A stretch of 64,000 nucleotides of DNA from Flavobacterium ustbae (GTDB lineage Bacteria; Bacteroidota; Bacteroidia; Flavobacteriales; Flavobacteriaceae): positions 1-64,000 of the forward strand of contig NZ_RPOC01000006.1 in the NCBI RefSeq assembly GCF_003946915.1. The letters run 5' to 3'. Shown here in pieces: positions 55,520 to 64,000 of the stretch. Within the stretch, counting starts at the first letter, position 1, and each line of letters opens with the position of its first letter. The notes under the pieces are model-generated. The model saw only the letters and a list, made by a program, of their open reading frames with translations, had not been told where the DNA came from and made no database searches. The position numbers were made by a program, and so were the translations under genes.

Positions 55520-55527
55520 TATCTTTG
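55520..55527 (+). promoter_or_regulatory. -7 box adjoining the Fur-type start codon
   Basis: TATCTTTG matches TAnnTTTG exactly and ends 6 nt before the ATG at 55534. If used, the mRNA would be nearly leaderless. The -33 region holds only a T-run (about 55496-55499). Confidence 0.4.
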
Positions 55528-55533
55528 CCGGAT

Positions 55534-55998
55534 ATGACACTTATTTCAACTGACAACACTAAGAATCAAGAAATTGTAAAAAATGTTTTTACACTATATC
55601 TTGAACAAAAAGGGCATCGCAAAACTCCTGAGCGTTATGCTATACTTCAGGAAATTTACGATAGCGAGGAGCATTTTGATATAGAAAATCTTTATATCAA
55701 AATGAAAAACAAAAACTATCGTGTGAGTAGAGCAACTTTATACAACACGATCGAGTTATTGTTGGACTGCGCTTTGGTTAGAAAACATCAATTTGGACAA
55801 AATCAGGCTTACTACGAAAAATCATATTTTGATAAACAGCACGATCATATCATTATGACAGATTCTGGTGAGGTAATCGAATTTTGTGATCCAAGAATTC
55901 AAACCATCAAAAAGACTATCGAAGAAATTTTTGATATCGAAATCACAAATCACTCGCTTTATTTCTACGGAAACAAAAAGCAAAATTCAAATTCATAG
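55534..55998 (+). CDS. Fur family transcriptional regulator
   Basis: About 154 residues from the ATG at 55534; a TTG at 55525 gives a longer form. The N-terminal winged helix ([29 protein letters not shown]) and recognition helix ([19 protein letters not shown]) are followed by the metal-site region [21 protein letters not shown] (His/Asp of the Fur site; one Cys), then a short dimerisation domain ending [11 protein letters not shown]. The C-terminal CxxC zinc pair of many Fur proteins is absent. It senses a metal or peroxide and represses target operons; the specific metal cannot be assigned. purA follows 97 bp later. Confidence 0.9.
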   Translation: MTLISTDNTKNQEIVKNVFTLYLEQKGHRKTPERYAILQEIYDSEEHFDIENLYIKMKNKNYRVSRATLYNTIELLLDCALVRKHQFGQNQAYYEKSYFDKQHDHIIMTDSGEVIEFCDPRIQTIKKTIEEIFDIEITNHSLYFYGNKKQNSNS

Positions 55999-56095
55999 TC
56001 TTTTCAAATTAGACTTTTCAAAAAAAATAAAAAAAGAAAATTAACTACATAATCAGTAGGGCAGCTTAGATTGCCTCAACGCAAATTAAAACAGA

Positions 56096-57367
56096 ATGAC
56101 CGTAGATTTATTACTAGGATTACAATGGGGAGATGAAGGTAAAGGAAAAATTGTTGACGTACTTACCTCAAATTACGATATTATTGCACGTTTTCAAGGA
56201 GGACCAAACGCAGGACATACGCTAGAATTTGACGGAATTAAACACGTACTAAGAACTATTCCTTCTGGAATTTTCCATAAAAACTCAGTAAATATCATCG
56301 GAAATGGTGTTGTAATTGATCCAGTAGTTTTTCAAAAAGAAATCGAAGGTTTAGAGAAATTCAATCTTGATATTAAAAGCAAATTAATCATTTCTAGAAA
56401 AGCACACTTAATTTTACCAACTCACCGTTTGCTTGACGCAGCTTCTGAAGCTTCTAAAGGAAAAGCAAAAATTGGTTCTACTCTTAAAGGAATTGGGCCA
56501 ACTTACATGGACAAAACAGGTAGAAACGGTTTACGTGTTGGAGATATCGAATTAGAAGATTTCAAAGAGCGTTACAGAGCTTTGGCTGACAAACACGAAG
56601 CTATGATTGCTTTCTATGATGTTGCTATCCAATATAACTTAGCTGAATTAGAAAAAGAATTCTTTGAAGCTATTGAAGAATTAAAGAAATTAGATTTTAT
56701 TGACAGTGAAGAATACATGCACCAAGCTCAAAAAGCGGGTAAATCTATTCTTTGCGAAGGTGCTCAAGGATCTTTATTAGATGTTGATTTCGGAACTTAT
56801 CCTTTCGTAACTTCATCAAATACTACTGCTGCTGGAGCTTGTACAGGTTTAGGAATTGCTCCTAACAAAATCAAAGAGGTTTATGGAATTTTCAAAGCTT
56901 ACGTTACACGTGTTGGTAGCGGACCTTTCCCTACGGAACTTTTTGACGAAGTGGGTGCTACAATGGCAAAAGTAGGTAACGAATTTGGTTCTGTTACAGG
57001 AAGACAAAGACGTTGTGGATGGCTAGACCTTGTCGCTTTAAAATATGCGGTTCAAGTTAATGGAGTTACGCAGTTAATGATGATGAAAGGTGATGTACTT
57101 TCTGGTTTTGAAACTTTAAAAGTTTGTACAGAATACAACTATAAAGGTCAAAACATTTCTCACTTCCCTTACAACATTGAGCCAGAAAACGTTACTCCGG
57201 TTTATAAAGAGTTTAAAGGATGGAAACAAGATTTAACAGGATTGACAACTTTTGACGAATTGCCAATTGAGCTAAAAGAATATATTGAGTTTATTGAAAA
57301 AGAAATCGAAGTGCCAATCAAAATTGTATCGGTTGGACCAGACAGAAAACAAACAATAACAAAATAA
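56096..57367 (+). CDS. purA: Adenylosuccinate synthetase
   Basis: A 423-residue cytoplasmic enzyme that joins IMP and aspartate using GTP, the first committed step of AMP synthesis. The phosphate loop GDEGKGK is at 12-18 with catalytic Asp13 and a His in NAGHTLE (His near 41). IGSTLKGIGPTYMDKTGRNGLRV near 125-147, the GAQGSLLDVDFGTYPFVTSSNTT block and TGRQRRCGWLD are all complete. Its pathway partner guaB, for the GMP branch, lies 3 kb away on the other strand. A strong terminator follows. Confidence 0.97.
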   Translation: MTVDLLLGLQWGDEGKGKIVDVLTSNYDIIARFQGGPNAGHTLEFDGIKHVLRTIPSGIFHKNSVNIIGNGVVIDPVVFQKEIEGLEKFNLDIKSKLIISRKAHLILPTHRLLDAASEASKGKAKIGSTLKGIGPTYMDKTGRNGLRVGDIELEDFKERYRALADKHEAMIAFYDVAIQYNLAELEKEFFEAIEELKKLDFIDSEEYMHQAQKAGKSILCEGAQGSLLDVDFGTYPFVTSSNTTAAGACTGLGIAPNKIKEVYGIFKAYVTRVGSGPFPTELFDEVGATMAKVGNEFGSVTGRQRRCGWLDLVALKYAVQVNGVTQLMMMKGDVLSGFETLKVCTEYNYKGQNISHFPYNIEPENVTPVYKEFKGWKQDLTGLTTFDELPIELKEYIEFIEKEIEVPIKIVSVGPDRKQTITK

Positions 57368-57375
57368 TACATTTT

Positions 57376-57406
57376 AAACGCTCTGATAATCAGAGCGTTT
57401 TTTTTT
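57376..57406 (+). terminator. Terminator after purA
   Basis: A perfect stem aaacgctctga / tcagagcgttt with a 3-nt loop and a run of T, placed 8 bp after the purA stop codon. Confidence 0.92.
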
Positions 57407-57419
57407 GAAGAATATTTTT

Positions 57420-58004
57420 ATGAGAAAAAATCCAGAAATCGAGATTATAGAAACCAAGTTATTATCTGATAATTGGTACGTATTAAATAAAGTTACTTTT
57501 AATTATAAAAAAGAAAATCAGCCTGTTGAGTCACATATCCGAGAAGTATACGATCGCGGAAATGGCGCTGGAATATTACTGTATAATGCTGCTAAAAAAA
57601 CAGTTATTTTAACGAGACAGTTTCGTTTGCCAACTTATTTAAACGGAAACAAAACCGGAATGATGATTGAAGTTTGTGCAGGACTTTTGGATAAAGATAA
57701 TGCAGAACAGGCTATTATTCGCGAAACAGAAGAAGAAACAGGTTATCGTTTAAGTAAAGTTCAAAAAGTTATTGAAACCTATATGTCGCCAGGATCTGTA
57801 ACAGAAATTCTATATCTTTTTGTTGGTGAATATGATGAAAAAATGAAAGTAAGCGAAGGCGGCGGACTCGATGCTGAACAAGAAAATATCGAAGTCTTAG
57901 AATTGACTTTTGACGAAGCCTACGCTATGATCGAATCTGGAGAGATTTCGGATGCTAAAACAATTATGTTATTACAGCATGCTAAAATAAAAGGTCTTAT
58001 TTAA
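57420..58004 (+). CDS. nudK: NudK-type GDP-mannose/nucleotide-sugar Nudix hydrolase
   Basis: About 194 residues from the ATG at 57420 (a TTG at 57405 also lies in frame). The order of segments follows E. coli NudK closely: ILSDN-like KLLSDNWYVLNKVTF, REVYDRGNGAGILLYN, ILTRQFRLPTYLNG, and the Nudix box AGLLDKDNAEQAIIRETEEETGY near 94-116. The box is one residue short at the usual first E, as in NudK. It continues with YMSPGSVTEILYLFV and GEISDAKTIMLL. It hydrolyses GDP-mannose or related nucleotide sugars, which may link it to surface-glycan precursor balance. Confidence 0.9.
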   Translation: MRKNPEIEIIETKLLSDNWYVLNKVTFNYKKENQPVESHIREVYDRGNGAGILLYNAAKKTVILTRQFRLPTYLNGNKTGMMIEVCAGLLDKDNAEQAIIRETEEETGYRLSKVQKVIETYMSPGSVTEILYLFVGEYDEKMKVSEGGGLDAEQENIEVLELTFDEAYAMIESGEISDAKTIMLLQHAKIKGLI

Positions 58005-58061
58005 AAGTTTTTTGAGTATTTTAGTTTTGATAATTACACATTAAGATCAAGCTAAAATCAA

Positions 58062-59000
58062 ATGAAATTTTACACAAGCAAACGAAATTACACGAAAGCA
58101 ATTGCATTCATTTTTATATTGATAAATGTAATTGCTTTTTTTCATGCGTATAAATTCACCCATTTTCAAGGAGATACTATTGAAAAAACAAAAAGCCCTG
58201 AAAAATTAACCTCATTTGAAAAAGTAAAAACTTTATTTCTTGGTGTTAATAATCCAAAACCTAAAAATAAAAATTTTCCATCAAAGAAATTTCAAACTCT
58301 AAAACTAAAAAGCAACAAGGAAATAGAATGTTGGTTTATTCAAAACCCAAACTCAAAAGGAACTGTTATTTTATTTCATGGTTACGGTTCTGAAAAATCA
58401 GCTTTAATAGAACGCTCTAATGAATTTCAAAAATTAGGATACAGCACAATGCTTGTTGATTTTATGGGGAGTGGTAATTCTGAAGGAAACCAGACAACAA
58501 TTGGCTTTAAAGAAGCAGAAGAAGTTAAAAGTTGTTTTGATTATATTTCTACAATTGGAGAAACAAACATATATCTTTTTGGCTCATCAATGGGAGCTGT
58601 AGCCATAATGAAATCAATAAATGATTATCAAATTAAACCTAAAGGAATTATTATCGAATGTCCGTTTGGATCTATGTACGAGACTGTTTGTGCCCGATTC
58701 AGAAAAATGAATGCTCCTACATTTCCAATGGCTTCAATTTTATTATTTTGGGGCAGTATTCAAAATGGCTTTTGGGGATTTAGTCATAATCCGTGTGAAT
58801 ATGCAAAAAATATTAATTGCCCTACTCTACTGCTTTATGGCGAAAAGGACAAAAGCGTTAGCCGTAAAGAAATTGACGAAATATACAACAACTTAAAAGG
58901 AACAAAAAAATTGAAAGTCTACAAAGATACTGGACATGAAAATTACCTTATAAAAAACAAAGTGGAGTGGAATTTCGATATTAGTACTTTTTTTTCCTAA
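58062..59000 (+). CDS. Alpha/beta hydrolase
   Basis: A 312-residue protein with one N-terminal membrane helix (about 12-32, AIAFIFILINVIAFFHAY, here cited as FIFILINVIAFF), so probably anchored in the inner membrane with the catalytic part outside. The catalytic domain has VILFHGYGSEKSALI (oxyanion region, about 105-119), the nucleophile elbow FGSSMGAVA with Ser near 175, an Asp/His in GEKDKSVSRKE and DTGHENYLI at the C-terminus. It would cleave an ester, amide or peptide; substrate unknown. It lies between nudK and the L,D-transpeptidase gene. Confidence 0.88.
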   Translation: MKFYTSKRNYTKAIAFIFILINVIAFFHAYKFTHFQGDTIEKTKSPEKLTSFEKVKTLFLGVNNPKPKNKNFPSKKFQTLKLKSNKEIECWFIQNPNSKGTVILFHGYGSEKSALIERSNEFQKLGYSTMLVDFMGSGNSEGNQTTIGFKEAEEVKSCFDYISTIGETNIYLFGSSMGAVAIMKSINDYQIKPKGIIIECPFGSMYETVCARFRKMNAPTFPMASILLFWGSIQNGFWGFSHNPCEYAKNINCPTLLLYGEKDKSVSRKEIDEIYNNLKGTKKLKVYKDTGHENYLIKNKVEWNFDISTFFS

Positions 59001-59087
59001 AATGAAAATCCCGAAACCTATTCCAAAAATTATGTAACCCTTTTCAGCTATCATATTTATAACTTTATCATTATAAAAATACGACCT

Positions 59088-59984
59088 ATGAAAAAGTTAT
59101 ATTACACAGCCAACGGACTACTTATTTTAATTTTACTATTATTAGCTTCTTGTAAAAAAAGCGATACTATAAAGCTGACAGAAAATACAGAAAAGGAAAA
59201 ACCAGTAAAAAAGATAGAATATAAAAAACCAGAATCAACTGTTTCTTATCAATTCTATAAGGCAAAAGATTGGCTTAAAACAAATGAAGCTGATAGCACT
59301 AAAATTGCTTTAGTAACCGCTTTGAACAGAACGGATAAAGCAAATTTAAAAAAATTAGATTCTATTGTTATCCCAACAGATTTTAGTGGTGATCTAGTGT
59401 ATTACATGCCTTTTCCTCTGCATGTTACAGCTTTAGAAGAAGTTTCAAAAGTTATCATTTTTTCTTATCCTAGTCAAACATTTGCTGCTTATGAAAATGG
59501 TGAATTAGTACGTACAGGACCAACAAATATGGGGCGAAAAAAAGATCCTACTCCAACTGGATTATTTTTCACAAATTGGAAAGCCGAAAAAACAACGAGT
59601 ACGTTTAATGACGAATGGGAATTAAAATGGAATTTTAATATCGAAAATAAACTCGGAGTTGGTTTTCATCAATATGAACTTCCTGGATACCCAGCATCAC
59701 ATTCTTGCTTAAGATTATTAGAAAAAGATGCTAAATATCTTTACAAATTTGCAGATGAATGGATATTAAAAGACAAAGAAAATGTAAAAGTAAAAGGAAC
59801 TCCTGTGGTGGTTTTTGGAAGTTATGATTTTGACGGACCTAAACCTTGGTTACAATTATCTTCTGATCCTGAAGCTTTGAACATTTCAGAAAATGAAATC
59901 GAAACAGTGACGAAACCATTTCTAAAGCAAATTTTAGAGAATCAAAACTTGAGAGAAGCGGATAAAAAAACCGCAGAAATATAA
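59088..59984 (+). CDS. Lipoprotein L,D-transpeptidase
   Basis: A 298-residue lipoprotein: signal peptide with lipobox ending at Cys22 (LASC), then a Lys/Glu-rich linker. The YkuD domain covers about 110-245, with the catalytic segment YPASHSCLRL at 201-210 (His205, catalytic Cys207, Arg209). The usual SHGC is SHSC here (Ser206). Upstream motifs SYPSQTFAAYENGELVRTG and DPTPTGLFFTNWKAEK fit the family. It would form 3-3 cross-links in peptidoglycan or attach proteins to it in the periplasm. It ends before a strong bidirectional terminator facing guaB. Confidence 0.9.
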   Translation: MKKLYYTANGLLILILLLLASCKKSDTIKLTENTEKEKPVKKIEYKKPESTVSYQFYKAKDWLKTNEADSTKIALVTALNRTDKANLKKLDSIVIPTDFSGDLVYYMPFPLHVTALEEVSKVIIFSYPSQTFAAYENGELVRTGPTNMGRKKDPTPTGLFFTNWKAEKTTSTFNDEWELKWNFNIENKLGVGFHQYELPGYPASHSCLRLLEKDAKYLYKFADEWILKDKENVKVKGTPVVVFGSYDFDGPKPWLQLSSDPEALNISENEIETVTKPFLKQILENQNLREADKKTAEI

Positions 59985-59996
59985 AATTATTCTTTT

Positions 59997-60039
59997 AAAA
60001 CAAAAGGCGTAAGAAAATAAATCTTACGCCTTTTGTTTT
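59997..60039. terminator. Bidirectional terminator between L,D-transpeptidase and guaB
   Basis: A perfect 17-bp stem (aaaacaaaaggcgtaag and complement) with a 9-nt loop and A/T-rich ends, between two convergent genes. Confidence 0.93.
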
Positions 60040-60056
60040 ATATCGAAAACTAAAAA

Positions 60057-61529
60057 TTATCTAGAATAATTTGGAGCTTCTTTAGTAATTGTTACGTTAT
60101 GCGGATGACTCTCAGTGATTCCGCTAGAAGTGATTCTAACAAAACGTCCAAATTCTTGTAAAGTCGGAATATCTTTTGAACCGCAGTATCCCATTCCTGC
60201 ACGAAGACCTCCAATGAACTGAAGCATACTTTCGTTTAATTCTCCTTTGTAAGGAACACGTCCAACAATTCCTTCTGGAACTAATTTCTTAACATCGTCT
60301 TCAACATCTTGAAAATAACGGTCTTTAGAACCCGTTTGCATTGCTTCAACAGATCCCATTCCGCGATAAGATTTGAATTTTCTTCCTTCAAAAATGATTG
60401 TTTCTCCTGGAGATTCTTTTGTTCCTGCTAATAATGAACCTAACATTACACAGTCAGCACCTGCAGCGATTGCTTTAGGAATATCTCCTGTATAACGAAT
60501 TCCACCATCAGCAATAACTGGAACACCAGTTCCTTTAATTGCAGCAGCAACTTCCAAAACTGCTGAAAATTGAGGAAAACCAACACCTGCAACAATACGG
60601 GTTGTACAGATAGAACCAGGTCCGATTCCAACTTTTACTCCGTCAGCACCATTTTCTACTAAATATTTAGCAGCTTCTGGAGTTGCGATGTTTCCAACGA
60701 TTACATCTATTTGAGGGAATTTTGATTTTACTTCTTTTAAAGTGTTCACTACACCTTCAGTATGTCCGTGAGCCGTATCAATAATGATTGCATCTACACC
60801 TGCAGCAACCAAAGCCTCTGCTCTTTGAACAGCATCTCCGGTAACTCCAATTGCAGCAGCAACTCTCAAACGTCCAAAGCTATCTTTATTAGCGATTGGT
60901 TTTTGAGTCAGTTTTGTAATATCTCTAAAGGTAATTAAACCTACTAGTTCATTATTTGCGTTTACAACAGGTAATTTTTCGATTTTATGACCTTGTAAAA
61001 CTACTTCTGCTTGCTCTAAAGAAGTTCCTTCGGCAACAGTTACTAAGTTTTGGCTTGTCATAACCTCAACGATTGGTCTAGCGCCGTTTTTTTCAAAACG
61101 TAAGTCACGATTGGTTACGATACCCTTTAAGATTTTGTTTTCGTCAACGATTGGAATACCGCCGATTCCGAATTCTTTCATTGCATTTTTAGCATCTGCA
61201 ATTGTAGAAGTTAAAGGAAGCGTTACCGGATCGATAATCATTCCTGCCTCGGCACGTTTTACTTTTCGAACTTTTCCTGCTTGCTGTTCGATAGTCATAT
61301 TTTTATGTAAAACACCAATTCCGCCTTCTTGTGCCATAGCAATTGCCATTGCACTTTCTGTAACTGTATCCATAGCAGCAGATACAATAGGAACGTTTAA
61401 TGTAATGTTTCTTGAGAATTTTGATTTAATGCTCACTTCGCGGGGAAGCACATTCGAGTAGTTAGGTACTAATAATACATCGTCGTAAGTTAAACCTTCG
61501 CCGATAATCTTGGAGTTGTGTGCTATCAT
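60057..61529 (-). CDS. guaB: IMP dehydrogenase
   Basis: A 490-residue cytoplasmic enzyme that oxidises IMP to XMP with NAD, the rate-limiting step towards GMP. A TIM barrel is interrupted by two CBS domains (about 95-205; [16 protein letters not shown]). The catalytic loop [17 protein letters not shown] contains the thioimidate Cys near 305, and the flap has the RGMGSVEAM segment with catalytic Arg-Tyr in GRVPYKG. Length is normal. A minus-strand TATATTTG box lies 27 bp before the ATG. The gene is separated from the outer-membrane protein gene upstream by AATTCC repeats. Confidence 0.97.
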   Translation of the reverse strand: MIAHNSKIIGEGLTYDDVLLVPNYSNVLPREVSIKSKFSRNITLNVPIVSAAMDTVTESAMAIAMAQEGGIGVLHKNMTIEQQAGKVRKVKRAEAGMIIDPVTLPLTSTIADAKNAMKEFGIGGIPIVDENKILKGIVTNRDLRFEKNGARPIVEVMTSQNLVTVAEGTSLEQAEVVLQGHKIEKLPVVNANNELVGLITFRDITKLTQKPIANKDSFGRLRVAAAIGVTGDAVQRAEALVAAGVDAIIIDTAHGHTEGVVNTLKEVKSKFPQIDVIVGNIATPEAAKYLVENGADGVKVGIGPGSICTTRIVAGVGFPQFSAVLEVAAAIKGTGVPVIADGGIRYTGDIPKAIAAGADCVMLGSLLAGTKESPGETIIFEGRKFKSYRGMGSVEAMQTGSKDRYFQDVEDDVKKLVPEGIVGRVPYKGELNESMLQFIGGLRAGMGYCGSKDIPTLQEFGRFVRITSSGITESHPHNVTITKEAPNYSR

Positions 61530-61555
61530 GTTGCAATTTCTAGTTGAATTGCGTG

Positions 61556-61563
61556 CAAATATA
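61556..61563 (-). promoter_or_regulatory. Putative guaB -7 box
   Basis: On the minus strand TATATTTG matches TAnnTTTG exactly, giving a leader of about 20 nt. No clear TTG at -33. Confidence 0.45.
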
Positions 61564-61624
61564 GTGAATAAATTGCTAACTTGAATACTCAGATAATCAT
61601 AAAATTAATTTTACACAAAAAACC

Positions 61625-61745
61625 CTACACTTTAAAATTCCAATATTTAAATTTCAAATTCCAAATTGGAACGGAATATATTGCTTTAAACCTAGATTTT
61701 CTTTGGATTGGAATTTGGAATTTCACTATTGGAATTTAAAAATTT
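61625..61745. repeat. AATTCC-type inverted repeat before guaB
   Basis: attccaatatttaaatttc and aattccaaattggaacgg (about 61637-61674) face ttggattggaatttggaatttc and ttggaattt (about 61705-61738). It lies directly beyond the stop of the outer-membrane protein gene. Same family as 20690-20938. Confidence 0.6.
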
Positions 61746-61751
61746 TATTTT

Positions 61752-63146
61752 TTACTCTTTGTCTTGGAACACAAAATTAATTCCGAGTTGAAAGGCCATA
61801 CTATTGGCTTTAGAAATATCTTTATATTCTAAAATATTATTGACGAGTGCATAAATATTTACTGGCCCGAGTGTTCCTGCGAGTCCTAAACCGATATTTT
61901 TGTTTGAAAAAGTATCGAAAGTATAAGTTGCTTTTACGTCTAATTTCCTGAAAATATTTCTTCTATAAAAAGCAGTCAGTGCAACTAGTGGTTCACGCGG
62001 AGCTGACATTCCAAAAAGCTGAACTCCAACAGCATTTTTATAATATTTTTCGGCACTGCCTCGACAGTTACATTCATCATCTGGACGTGCTTCTCCAAAA
62101 GAATATTGAATTGAAGAATAAATTTTTGTCGGACGCCAAGTAGTGTATTTATTATAAAGTGTGTCTCTAGGTATAGCCTCATCAAATTCGTCAAAAACAT
62201 TTTCTGGATCGTCAAAACCTAAAAAATCAGGATTTGCACCGTTGTACTGGTAGGTTCCTTTGTAGGTAAGCGTTTCAATATCTTTGGTTTGTCTTACAAA
62301 TCCCAAATCGATAATACTGGCCGTAAATTGCAGATTCTCTTTTATATAATAGGTAATTCCGGCATCTATACCCAAACCTAAACTTCCGTTAAAAAAGGTA
62401 TTATTGGCAATATCTCGAGCGACATTTCCTTCATATTCGTCTTTTGTAAAACTGGCAAGTCCAGAGGTTTTTAATTCTAAATTAGAAGAAATAATTTGAT
62501 TGTAAAGGTTCGGAGTTCCTGCTTGTTGGCCCGTATAAATGTATCCCGAATTTTTTGTCGAAGTAGCATTTGCGCCGCTCGAATAGATTTTGGCGCGTCC
62601 TCCATAAACAAATTTATCACTGACTTTTTTATGAAAACCGACATGAAAAACAGAAAGCACTTCGGCTTTTACATTCAAATCTCCTAGATTAAACGATTTA
62701 CCAATATAATCTCGATTTCCGTCTAAAGCTAACAAAGCCAAATCTTTTGGAACAAACATAAAAAAATCAAATTCTTGGTATACTCCAAATGAAACATAAG
62801 ATTTACTATCTCTTCCTCCCACTCTAAGTCCGCCAGAAAAAATTTCCAATTGTTGGTTGGTTACTACTTTATCTCGGCTAGATGATTTATTAATGACATT
62901 TCTAACTTTTTGATTAAAGTCGACCCCATTGTCTGCAAACAGATCATAGGCAGAAAAACTGCTCGAGCCTGCATTGGCTGAAATTCCAGATAAAACTGGA
63001 AATCCGAAATAATATTTATACGAAACATCGGCTCCCGGATTTACAAGAGAAGACTGCGGAATTGAAGTAAAATTATATAACAGCTCTCTGTTTTGTGCAA
63101 AACAAGAAAGATGAAAAAACAAGCAAAGAATTAGCGTTTTTCTCAT
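61752..63146 (-). CDS. DUF5723-type outer-membrane protein
   Basis: A 464-residue protein with a signal peptide (MRKTLILCLFFHLSCFAQN) and a barrel-like body. The start RELLYNFTSIPQSSLVNPGADVSYKYYFGFP and the closing SMAFQLGINFVF fit DUF5723, a PorV/PorP-like outer-membrane family of Bacteroidota. There is a DECNCRGS-type Cys pair near 355 in the loop region. It is translated just after the lipoprotein gene upstream (four-base overlap ATGA), so the two probably work as a pair. Function unknown. Confidence 0.82.
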   Translation of the reverse strand: MRKTLILCLFFHLSCFAQNRELLYNFTSIPQSSLVNPGADVSYKYYFGFPVLSGISANAGSSSFSAYDLFADNGVDFNQKVRNVINKSSSRDKVVTNQQLEIFSGGLRVGGRDSKSYVSFGVYQEFDFFMFVPKDLALLALDGNRDYIGKSFNLGDLNVKAEVLSVFHVGFHKKVSDKFVYGGRAKIYSSGANATSTKNSGYIYTGQQAGTPNLYNQIISSNLELKTSGLASFTKDEYEGNVARDIANNTFFNGSLGLGIDAGITYYIKENLQFTASIIDLGFVRQTKDIETLTYKGTYQYNGANPDFLGFDDPENVFDEFDEAIPRDTLYNKYTTWRPTKIYSSIQYSFGEARPDDECNCRGSAEKYYKNAVGVQLFGMSAPREPLVALTAFYRRNIFRKLDVKATYTFDTFSNKNIGLGLAGTLGPVNIYALVNNILEYKDISKANSMAFQLGINFVFQDKE

Positions 63147-63694
63147 TCGATTACTAAATAAGCAGTGGCACTTGATCTTAATTTTAAATTTCCTAAACTC
63201 TCACTGTTTAATGGAGGCCCTGCAGTAATAATTACCACAAAACCAATTCTTTGGGTTTGTTTTAAAAGATCTAATCGCGTGTTTTCAAAAACTTCTGTTG
63301 GGTATTTTATAACATTTGGTGTTCCTTTATAGGATGGAACGGCAAAAGATATAGTTTGCAAAGGCTGATTTTCTGCATTAAGCAAAATCATATTGATGAT
63401 AAAACTACGATTTATATTATTTTCTACTTCAAAATCAAATTCAGCTTTTTTAAGACGTTCGTTAAAAAATTTATCCTTAAATATATCAAAATCTCTTACA
63501 TCGGGATAGATATTCGTCCCTCCATCATCGACAAGTTTATTTGCAAGAATATCAAAATAAGCTAGATTAGCCACAAGAACAGGCTCTAGCTTAAAATCAT
63601 TTACTTGATCGAAATCTAACTCACTGGAACAAGAAAACAATAGGAAAACGGAAAAAAATATGCTGAAAATTTTACTGATGGAGCGTGATCTCAT
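63143..63694 (-). CDS. Lipoprotein of unknown function
   Basis: A 183-residue lipoprotein with signal peptide and lipobox LFSC (Cys22), followed by SSELDFDQVNDFKLEPVLVANLAYFDI. The remainder is beta-rich (about 60-183), ending LKLRSSATAYLVIE. No named domain is recognised. Its stop codon overlaps the start of the DUF5723 outer-membrane protein gene by four bases, which implies translational coupling and possibly a complex. The upstream 118 bp to the last partial gene hold no visible promoter box. Confidence 0.78.
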   Translation of the reverse strand: MRSRSISKIFSIFFSVFLLFSCSSELDFDQVNDFKLEPVLVANLAYFDILANKLVDDGGTNIYPDVRDFDIFKDKFFNERLKKAEFDFEVENNINRSFIINMILLNAENQPLQTISFAVPSYKGTPNVIKYPTEVFENTRLDLLKQTQRIGFVVIITAGPPLNSESLGNLKLRSSATAYLVIE

Positions 63695-63812
63695 GACAAT
63701 ATTTATATCGATACTAAATGTAACGCATTATGTTTACAATGATTATCTAAGGTAAGAAAAATAACCATTTTTTAATGAAACTTTCCGAACAATTATTAGT
63801 TCCCAATAATCA

Positions 63813-64000
63813 TTAAACTCCATTATTATTTTTAGAAATTACACTTTGATTTAAGACTTCCTCTATATTTCCGATTTTCAGCAAATCACTAATTGTTTTT
63901 TCGATACAGTCTCTAGTTAACTCTTCAACAAATAAATCTGGAGGAACTAAGTATAGTCCTTTAAGATTCTTATTTGCTTTCTTGTTGTACTGAATTGCTG
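63813..64000 (-). CDS. 3' end of a gene cut by the window edge
   Basis: An open frame of 62 codons without a start runs into the window end on the minus strand and stops with TAA (63813-63815). The visible C-terminal part reads AIQYNKKANKN, then GLYLVPPDLFVEELTRDC, ISDLLKIGNIEEVLNQSV and ISKNNNGV. It looks soluble and helical. No family can be assigned from this fragment. Confidence 0.6.
   Translation of the reverse strand, partial: AIQYNKKANKNLKGLYLVPPDLFVEELTRDCIEKTISDLLKIGNIEEVLNQSVISKNNNGV

Overview
This window is a stretch of a Flavobacterium-like genome (Bacteroidota). The evidence is low GC content, start codons with A-rich leaders and no clear Shine-Dalgarno sequence, -7 boxes of the TAnnTTTG type, a type IX secretion cassette (surface protein with gliding-type C-terminal domain, PorP/SprF protein, OmpA protein), a fused SecDF, a plug-less TonB-receptor-like barrel and many lineage-typical intergenic palindromes. 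About 53 protein genes are supported. I see no rRNA, tRNA, CRISPR array, transposase or phage gene.

Layout. 0.2-8 kb: lipoprotein, then the T9SS cassette and a PDZ aspartyl protease, all on the minus strand. 8-13.5 kb: plus-strand housekeeping genes (aminotransferase, folE, a four-helix-bundle gene inside an inverted repeat, cysS, yidD, lgt). 13.6-24.5 kb: minus-strand PagL-like protein, secDF, mdh, gyrB and two tandem asparagine synthetase genes. 24.5-32.3 kb: a repeat-rich gap, GreA-like factor, GNAT, plug-less barrel, PhzF and a 1004-residue TPR protein. 32.6-42.1 kb: ftsE followed by a surface-polysaccharide cluster (four glycosyltransferases, FdtA-like ketoisomerase, FdtB-like aminotransferase, flippase, acyltransferase, FemAB-like transferase). 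42.2-44.6 kb: TRIC channel, secreted protein, RDD protein. 44.7-50.2 kb: SpoIIM, DUF4129, DUF4350, MoxR and DUF58 genes in one direction, divergent from RDD. 50.3-60 kb: phosphodiesterase-like enzyme, SPOUT methyltransferase, Rel/SpoT, Fur-type regulator, purA, nudK, hydrolase, L,D-transpeptidase. 60-64 kb: guaB, an outer-membrane protein with its lipoprotein partner, and a gene cut by the window edge.

Most striking observations. (1) The first asparagine synthetase has lost the glutaminase Cys, Arg and oxyanion Asn, while its synthetase half is intact and a fully canonical paralogue lies just upstream. (2) An intergenic-type repeat is inserted in frame next to the PLP lysine of the sugar aminotransferase. 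(3) Many genes carry, directly after the stop codon, inverted repeats built from a short motif that differs from place to place. One such pair brackets the four-helix-bundle gene. (4) The RDD/SpoIIM/DUF4129/DUF4350/MoxR/DUF58 module is a conserved but poorly understood membrane system.
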